Origin: Gonocerus acuteangulatus
Lineage: Eukaryota > Arthropoda > Insecta > Hemiptera > Coreidae
Assembly (NCBI GenBank): GCA_946811695.1
Contig: OX328127.1
Span: 47,523,373-47,587,372 of the forward strand
Length of the DNA stretch: 64,000 nucleotides
Direction: 5' to 3'
Below, one piece after another: positions 57,408 through 64,000 of this stretch. A program made the translations under genes and the position numbers. The stretch's first letter is position 1, and each line of letters begins with the position of its first letter. The notes beneath the pieces were generated by a model. The model saw nothing but the letters and a program-made list of their open reading frames with translations. It searched no databases and was not told where the DNA came from.

Positions 57408-57620
57408 AATCAAGGAATAGTCAATACAAAGAATTCATACGATTTTTGTAAAAAAAATCTATATTCAGGACGTTTCACCATTGTCACTTAACTTCTAACT
57501 TTCATCTTTCTCCACCCCTGGCATTCATTGCTGATGAAGGCTACCAAAGTGTACCCGAAACACTTTGATTACTTAGATTTTTTACAAAAGTCTTGATACC
57601 AACTATTCTCTAAATGCTTA
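57408..57620. repeat. Inverted repeat enclosing a hammerhead-like motif
   Basis: Arms near 57408-57476 and 57557-57620 share, in inverse order, TTTTGTAAAAAA..TCTA and TATT.ACTATTC-type blocks. They flank the motif at 57531-57561. The layout repeats that of 60873-61160. Confidence 0.55.
57531..57561 (+). ncRNA. Hammerhead-ribozyme-like core
   Basis: CTGATGA, then a stem GGCTAC/GTACCC with one C-C mismatch around CAAAGT, then GAAAC. The CUGANGA and GAAA boxes are exact. Flanks for stems I and III are not clearly paired. Confidence 0.5.
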
Positions 57621-58652
57621 AAGAAATAAAGGATGTCGGTTTTTAGATTTTTTTCATAGCTTTATAATTTTCATGCTAATATACGTTCCCCGTAAAATAA
57701 AGAGAAGTTTTTAAGTTTTTGATTGTAGGACTAATTTCTATGCTGATGACTAATAATTGCCATGGGGAGTGGAGATATTTCCGGTGTCCCGTAAAAACGT
57801 CTTCTCCGGAAGCTAAGACTCATTTCTTGAGGCCATCAAAGTCTCTTTAGGCGGAGGTCGATGTGTTTACCTAGACTAAGTACAAATAGAGCCATCACCG
57901 CACTTAGTGACGGGGAACTGATAACGATCTACAGGAAATGACCTTGTCTCGTAGTGGTTTGTCCTATTAAGGTATCATCAAACATTTGCAGAATACCACT
58001 AATTATTTGAGGCGTTCAAACGGGAGTCGAAAAGAAACGTAGGGCACAAAAGATCTGCGTTAACTTACCGTGTTCTTGCCTCGTCATTAAGTAACTCAAA
58101 CCACTTCTTCTCTTCAGTTTACACGGGAACTGGATGGCCATTTTTGTACTGTATGTTTGTTATAATGTCTCTTGTTCTGTTTCTCCAGTCTTGGTGGGTT
58201 AGTCTGGTTAATTCTACGTTTGTTTTTTACGAGTTGTAATAAAACTGCAAGTAGGTGCCGAAAGTGACCTTTTCTACACCGATTGACGGCTTTTATTCTC
58301 ATTTCGCTCAAAACTCAAGATGAAATTAATTTTAAAGTGTCCAAAGTCCTATAGCAAAGTATTGGAATTTTCAGTCTGACTCTGAGAGTGGGGGCCCGGC
58401 TCTGAGAAGTAGGGGCCCGTGATCTGGTCCTGGGCCCGGCTCTGATATGTGGCGGCCCTGGTATGTGTATTTATTAAAGTACATTATATGAACTTTAATT
58501 TATGAATATAAAGTGGTTCAGTATATGAAATGTTTTATTTTTTATACGATTTAAACGGGTAAGTAATGTATGCCCATTGCGTAATCTAGATAATTAGAAC
58601 TTCTTATCGCCCAAATAATTAATTTTATATCATGAATTATATTTATATAGGA
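57621..58652. other. Unassigned sequence
   Basis: No gene. GGGCCCGGCTCTGA occurs in two near-copies at 58395-58445, a small local tandem repeat. Confidence 0.4.
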
Positions 58653-58815
58653 CTAGCCAAATACCCGTGCTTCATCACGGCAGATAAGTAGTTATTTTAT
58701 TGCGTTAAATAATGTATCAGCGAAATTAACGCTACTACATAATTTTTCAGTTTATTACAGCATGGTTCCTGTTATACTATATGAAGAAACAGATAATCCA
58801 GAGATAACCCGATGG
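58653..58815 (+). repeat. Dispersed repeat family C, best copy
   Basis: Starts ACTAGCCAAATACCCGTGC, then CATCACGGC, GCGTTAAATAATGTATC, AACGCTACTAC and AACAGATAATCC.GAGATAACC. Two minus-strand copies lie in the first 5 kb. Identity unknown. Confidence 0.5.
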
Positions 58816-58884
58816 ATGATTTATTGTTAAACATAATTAATTATAAATGTCTAATTAACCTTATTTGTAAATTTAATGTTTATT

Positions 58885-58886
<2 letters not shown>

Positions 58887-58937
<51 letters not shown>
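58887..58937. repeat. (TA)n microsatellite
   Basis: A pure TA tract followed by TATATAC-type variants. Confidence 0.95.
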
Positions 58938-58941
<4 letters not shown>

Positions 58942-59758
58942 CAAAAATATATACAAGAAATTATATATATATACAAATTATATATATACGAGAATATATA
59001 CAAGAAAAATATAAAAATACCAATTTATTTGTATGTTAACTTGTCTATGTTGTATGGCATTAATTACAATGTTTTGTATGTCTGTCATTAAGGTTTTAGT
59101 ATTGGGTAGTGTGTTGATCGTAAGGTGGTTGTAAATTTAAATATAATTTTTATTGTAATGGAATAAGTAAAATATTCTCTATATAAACTTTTTCTTCCTT
59201 ATTTTTTCATTTTGATGTGTTGTTTTCTTTTTTTCAACTTAGTCTTTGAGGTCATGTTATAATTTGTCAAGTTCTTGGACTTCTTCAGCTACTTAAATAT
59301 GTGTCCTATTTGTTGGCTCCTATCGCCTAGTAGGTCCCTCAAATTGTACGGTAAGTCATAGTTTTGTCTCTGTATACAGTCTGTCATTAGGGGTTTTCTT
59401 GTCAGTGTTGAATCAGAATATTCACATTTCGGTCTCTCCTGTCATAAGGCTCAAGTGTGTCAGGCGTGAATGGCCGATTCATAGGAGACAATACAAATTC
59501 TTCTCTGCGGTTGTTTCTTTTGCTTGAAGCCCATTCACCAATTGTTTGTTTTATTTCTCGAAGTTTTTTTTGTCCGCCGTCATGTGCTAAGATTCCTGTC
59601 ACATTCCTGTAATTAATCTTGTGGCCTCGATTTGTGAAATAAATATAATGATTAGCTGTAAGTACGAGTCAATTCTCAAATCAATAAAATTATTAATCAA
59701 CAGTAACGTTTCCTTAATAAAATGAAAAAAAAACACAATTTTCATTTTTATTTATTTA

Positions 59759-59796
<38 letters not shown>

Positions 59797-60872
59797 AGTA
59801 ACTTATGAGAAGAAAGTCTGGTAATTATATATTTCTTCAAGTCCGGAAATACTAATAAAAGCTAATTAATAACTTCGCAATAATTAAATATTCCAAGAAT
59901 AATGTAATCAGACAAGTGACGTAACTCAGTTTTTCTTGGCATGATTTCCAATTTAATTAGATTTATATCAATTTGGGAAATGAAAATGCTATGTAACGGT
60001 TTGTGCTGTTACGTAAGTTTGTTTTTATTACTGTTATATTGAAAAGAACTGATAATCCATTCAGAGAGAAAAGTTTCATGTTGAAACTGAAACTTGACAC
60101 TGGTTTCAAGGATTTGTTAATTTTGGGCAGTCAAAAAAAAAAAAAAAAAAAAAAAATAAGTGTTCGTTGTATGTTAGTTTATTCGAAAATATTTCGAATC
60201 GACGGCTTACCCGTGGGACGTAACTACGGGCTAACTGGTAAAAATGTCGTTAAAATTGTACCATTCTGTAGATGGCAGAGAACGAACAGACATTCAGAAA
60301 ATCAGAATCAGTTCTTCTCATCATTCAAATATTTAAGAAAAAACAAAAACTTCGTAGGAGTATCGTCTTTGGCCCTTTCTTATCTTTCCAGTTAAAGCGC
60401 TCTTCGATTCTCTTGGGAACTTCTTCAGTTGTACTGGGGGACTATGGTGGTGTAAGGAGAGATCTCATGTAATCTGGAGCTTAGAGATACTTACACATGA
60501 ACTGTTAAATAAAAAGTCCCGGTAGACGACTCAGAGATGAAGTGGTTCCTATCTATCTTAGCCTTCTTTATAAATTCAAGGTGGATTAAGTTTTGATTAT
60601 GAAGGGTAAATTAATTACAAAAAACATTAAATACACGGTGTCCTGTTTAGTTGTATTAAAGTTTCTCGGATTTGTAATAAATTCCATGACATGAATAGAG
60701 CTTCCTAAAATGTTGTTGGACACCCTTTAGGCTGCGTACTGGCGCGTGCCTTCTCATGCGTTGGTAGGATTAGAAGGGATGGGGCAGTTTGGCTCGTCTG
60801 TTGAGCCACTGGCTCGAGGTGATCTAAGAGGCGAACACGCTACCATGTACTAAAGAGACTAAAGTAAAATTA
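58938..60872. other. Unassigned AT-rich sequence
   Basis: No gene seen; a T run at 59763-59788 and an A run at 60134-60156. The short ORFs have no motif. Confidence 0.4.
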
Positions 60873-61160
60873 GTCAAGGAATGGCGAAGATTCAGCTTAG
60901 AGGGGAAAAAAAGTCAGATTTTCAGGAAAATCGATATCGCCATGTTTTCGGCATGCTGTTTGGCAGCCTTCTTTGGCTAAAAACTACAACAATACAATAC
61001 ACAAAAACACCATCAGGAATATTTATTCTAGTTGAAGGCTAAGCTATTTATTTTAGCTGAAGGGGCTGATGACGCCAAAGAGTATGCCGAAACGTTCGAA
61101 ATATAGATTTTTCTGAAAATCTGACATTTTCTCTTAGCCGAATCCTAACCATTCTTTGAC
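60873..61160. repeat. Inverted repeat with ~100-bp arms carrying hammerhead-like motifs
   Basis: The left arm (60873-60972) and right arm (about 61062-61160) are inverse copies at roughly 75% by eye. From the outside in they share GTCAA.GAATGG, GATTC.GCT, GTCAGATTTTCAG.AAAATC and GTTTCGGCAT.CT.TTTGGC. The right arm holds CTGATGA..GAAAC; the left arm holds the decayed inverse. No coding sequence. Confidence 0.7.
61066..61093 (+). ncRNA. Degenerate hammerhead-like motif
   Basis: CTGATGA and GAAAC are exact and 16 bases apart, but the bases between do not form a good stem here. In the mirror-image left arm GGCTGC and GCATGCC still pair, though that copy has lost CUGANGA. Each arm keeps a different part, so this was probably a hammerhead now in decay. 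Confidence 0.35.
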
Positions 61161-61675
61161 TTCTTACCACCACAACGCATTATGATACTAAAGGAAATTA
61201 GATGCTTCATAAATCCACCATTAAGATTATTTCCATTTCACATTTTAGTACACACCTTACACCATAATAACATGTCGCATTTAATTTAATGGCTTCTGAT
61301 TACAGCTTCGTCATTGAATACATTCTTTTAAGAGATTTTCGGCTTTATCTCATCCTTCATAAGAGATGTCGGAAAAAAAAAATTGTATATAAAGTTTTTA
61401 TTTCCTCCTCTGTCCTTTATTTCCTTGGTGAATTGAATGTCCCAATAAGGAAAAAGGCTATGAATTGGATTCTTTTAATTAATGTTTTGGTGGGTAGTAT
61501 TACCCAAAGCGGAAAAACGATTTTTCCTATTTCCATGAAATTGTGTAAATGTAATTATTGCTTCCATATATTTTATGGTTATTATTATGTCTAAAATCCG
61601 CAATAGTTTTGGGCAAAAAGTAAAAAGATAGAAGAGATTTACTTACAAAAAGTGTGAATTAAAAAATGTCTTACT
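61161..61675. other. Unassigned sequence
   Basis: No gene; the ORF at 61289-61594 has no recognisable domain. Confidence 0.4.
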
Positions 61676-61716
61676 CGCAGGGACTTATCTTAGCTAATTT
61701 CCGTTCATATCCCTAG
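61676..61716 (+). repeat. Degenerate 5' end of family B
   Basis: ACTCGCAGGGACT..ATCTTAGC, then TTCCGTTCATATCCCTAG: the first 50 bases of family B with changes, directly upstream of copy B3. Confidence 0.5.
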
Positions 61717-61741
61717 TTGTTGTGGTCTTTTGTGAAAAAAA

Positions 61742-62910
61742 GTCCGACTCGCAGGATCTGCGTCATCTTCGCGCGGTTACGTACATCTCGAAGAAATGGA
61801 ATAGATTAGCATCACAAATAACAGGAAACTGACAGTAGCCAACTTTCACAGAAGCTGATAATTCCTAATAAGTCAAAACACCTATGTACTGAAAACGTAC
61901 TTACTCTTGGACTTTTACTGAGAAGGCTCTATTCTAAACAACCAAAAATTCTTTGTCATTCTAAGAATGTATCTTGTTTTACTAGCAAATTCGTTTTACT
62001 GTAATATTTATTTATTTCATTATGAGCTAAGCAACTTTAGCGATATGCTCATGATCAGGAAAATCTCGAAATTACTGTAATAATCAACTGTAAATATGTG
62101 CTTAATGGTTAATAAAATTCCATTCTGTCGTGGGTTAAATCTTTCTATAAAATAATAAATAACGATAACTCCAGTTGTAGGCTATGGGGAAGGTTATATA
62201 GATAGGAGAATTCAAAACAGCCAACGATTAGCCACAGCCATCTTGATTACCACAGCCACTACAGACTTATTACCTATACCTTTCACCGTTTCTTAGCTTA
62301 TTTTACTACAATACTAATTTTACTGACAAATGCAATTTAAAACCAGAAACAACCAATTAAAAAGTGAGATAAACAAAGAGAAAACCCCTTTCAAAACAAT
62401 AAAACAAACACTTTTTCAGTTTTAAGCGCTTATATCTCTGATTGACGTTGCCCCATCGAATATTGAGAACCTTTTTTTTTTAAACGCCGCATCTACATCT
62501 AGGTCATTAGCGCCGACATCCAGGGTGCAGCGAGGAATTTTACCAGCGAGCCGTGGGATGATAAAATTCCTGCCGGAGGTTGGGAATCGAACCCACCATC
62601 TCCCGCTTATGAATCCAAGGCGCTAGCCATTAGACCACGGGAGACCCCCAGAACCTTTTTTGTAGAGAACTTAGCAAGCATTCGAATTGTCCCCTTCCAC
62701 TTACCACGATTTCCCAACCGTTATCGAGATATTTACGAAAAATGTATGAATATCCGAAAACTTTTCATGTCTATTAATAGAATAATTTTGTTCGCATACT
62801 TCCTTAACTCCAAATATAACCAACATTTAAACATATTAGTTGGGATTAATTTCCAAGATGTAGAAAATATTTCAATTGAATCCCGCGATTCTAAGTACCC
62901 ACAAAAAAAA
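61742..62910 (+). mobile_element. Helentron-like family B, copy B3, interrupted by SINE1
   Basis: The 5' end GTCCGACTCGCAGGATCTGC and CGCGCGGTTAC is followed by family blocks (AGGAAACTGACAGTA, TGCAATTTAAAA, TCTCTGATTGACGTTGCC, TCGAGATATTTACG, TGTCTATTAATA, ATTCTAAGTACCC) matching B1 and B2. A SINE1 at 62472-62648 splits it; the join is recognisable because B2 reads through at the matching place. The 3' hairpin is missing, so the right limit is approximate. Confidence 0.55.
62466..62655 (-). mobile_element. SINE1 inserted in family B copy B3
   Basis: The body at 62472-62648 lies between AGAACC at 62466-62471 and AGAACC at 62650-62655. The tail appears as a T run at 62472-62481. On the minus strand the head is GGGTCTCCCGTGGTCTAATG with B box GGGTTCGATTCCC. 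The uninterrupted B2 copy shows one AGAACC-like site at this position. Confidence 0.88.
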
Positions 62911-63868
62911 TAATGACTTCCAAAAACATTGAATCTACTAAAATAATAATATCACTTAATTCAGAAAAAATAATTTCTTTTGGGCGTAATAGCGTTTTAA
63001 TTGTCTAACTATTCCATGTTCTAGATTTTTATTATCCCATACCCCCAAAATCCTTTCAGCCCCTCCCCCCGAAATTCTCCCAGTCCCCTCCAAAATTATT
63101 TTCTATATAAGCGTGAACATCCTTCTCATTTACTAGCTTTGTTTTATTGAAAAAAAAAATGCACTCAAAATAACAGCACCCAATTAAAAAATAAGGCGTA
63201 CAACATAAATAAAAATTAATAACTGAAGTAAACAGAGACACAAAAAGAGGAACTACTTCTCGAGTTTAATATTATCAAATGTCAAGCAGGTCATTTTGCG
63301 AGGCTTATGGCTGGGGCTGTAACCGTACTTATTGTCAGGACCTTAGAAAGAGGAGCAGGTAGCGAAACCATTGTTTCCTCGTCAAACTTCTAGCCGAGTC
63401 TGGCATATTATGTTGAATAAAACTAAAGATAATTCTGGAATCGCCTTTTCTCAGAAATGGTTAAACTAATGAAAAAAAGTGTGAAGACAAGTTTTGTACA
63501 TAATTTCACATTCTACAATTTTTGTCTGAACTATTTTTGCCATAAAACAAAACGTTTCGTTGAAAATTCCTAAAAACCTTTTTTAGCGAACTTTGACCTC
63601 GAAAAAATTCTTTGCACTCATGGGATCGATAAGGGCTTTTCCCAATTCCCTTATAATGTTGTCCCTATCTTTCATGCAAATTTTCAGGTTGCTAGGAATT
63701 TATGCAAAGGTACTCGTATTTTTCTAACTCATCTATTTCTAACAACAGAAAATTGGTTCTCATTTTAACTATCCTGTTTTAAACACAAATACATTTACCT
63801 AATATAAGAATTACAAAAATAAAAAGCAATAAAAAACTAAGGGGAAGAGACAAAAATTACAAACAAAA
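62911..63868. other. Unassigned sequence
   Basis: No gene or recognisable element. The short minus-strand ORF near 63056 has no motif. Confidence 0.4.
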
Positions 63869-63907
63869 GTCCGACTCGCAGGAACTGCGTCATCGTAGCG
63901 CGGTGCT

Positions 63908-63910
<3 letters not shown>
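63869..63910 (+). mobile_element. Helentron-like family B, copy B5, 5' end only
   Basis: GTCCGACTCGCAGGAACTGC, then ATCGTAGCGCGGT, is followed after five bases by a SINE1 tail. The rest may lie beyond the window. Confidence 0.5.
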
Positions 63911-63955
<45 letters not shown>

Positions 63956-64000
63956 GGCACATCTACATCTAGGTCATTAGCGCCGACATCCAGGGTGTAG
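63911..64000 (-). mobile_element. SINE1, cut by the window end
   Basis: 43 T (a poly(A) tail on the minus strand), then the SINE1 3' body with ATCTACATCTAGGTCATTAG and CGCCGACATCC, as in the copy at 62472-62648. The tRNA-like head would lie past 64000. Confidence 0.85.

Noticed and set aside
60903..61131. Plain hairpin MITE explanation for the 60873-61160 palindrome
   Set aside because: Not excluded, but the CTGATGA and GAAAC boxes in the arm and the similar unit near 57.5 kb make a ribozyme-bearing retroelement remnant more likely than an ordinary MITE.

Overview
The window looks like repeat-dense nuclear DNA of an arthropod, most likely an insect, although the sequence alone does not fix the order or species. 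Reasons: AT-rich sequence with no bacterial-style operons; BEL/Pao, Ty3/gypsy and copia LTR elements, a Penelope-like element, several LINE types and tRNA-derived SINEs side by side; many (TA)n microsatellites and long A or T runs; and no host gene or exon that I can defend. Nearly every recognisable coding stretch is transposon-derived.

Layout. 1-5 kb: unassigned AT-rich DNA plus a Helentron-like family A element. 5-7 kb: a tRNA-derived SINE with a perfect 14-bp target-site duplication (TSD), and a 5'-truncated Penelope GIY-YIG endonuclease. 7-17.4 kb: mostly unassigned, with old family A and B copies and a hairpin element. 17.45-22.52 kb: a young BEL/Pao element with two 308-bp LTRs that read as identical and a 5-bp TSD; its single long ORF lacks the reverse transcriptase (RT) core and RNase H. 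22.5-31.9 kb: mostly unassigned, with SINEs, a LINE tail, a family B element and a long inverted repeat. 31.9-41.2 kb: a family A element split by an approximately 8-kb insertion with GC-rich ends and an 8-bp TSD; that insertion holds a nearly intact LINE and further nested elements. 42.3-47 kb: a GC-rich foldback element, an RTE-type LINE tail with a 17-bp TSD, a large inverted repeat and a copia ruin with its own nested insertion. 48-53 kb: foldbacks and the best family A copy. 53.2-55.9 kb: a gypsy derivative with an internal deletion. 56-64 kb: unassigned DNA, hammerhead-like motifs within inverted repeats, and SINEs inserted in family B elements.

Working together. The BEL derivative keeps gag, protease and integrase domains but not the polymerase; its matching LTRs and clean TSD suggest recent copying by enzymes supplied elsewhere. 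Families A and B share an outer 5' end and the Helentron/HINE-type layout (3' hairpin followed by CTAA, tandem core, subterminal inverted repeat), but each has its own matched pair of subterminal repeats. That paired difference and the hammerhead-like motifs are the most interesting signals here.
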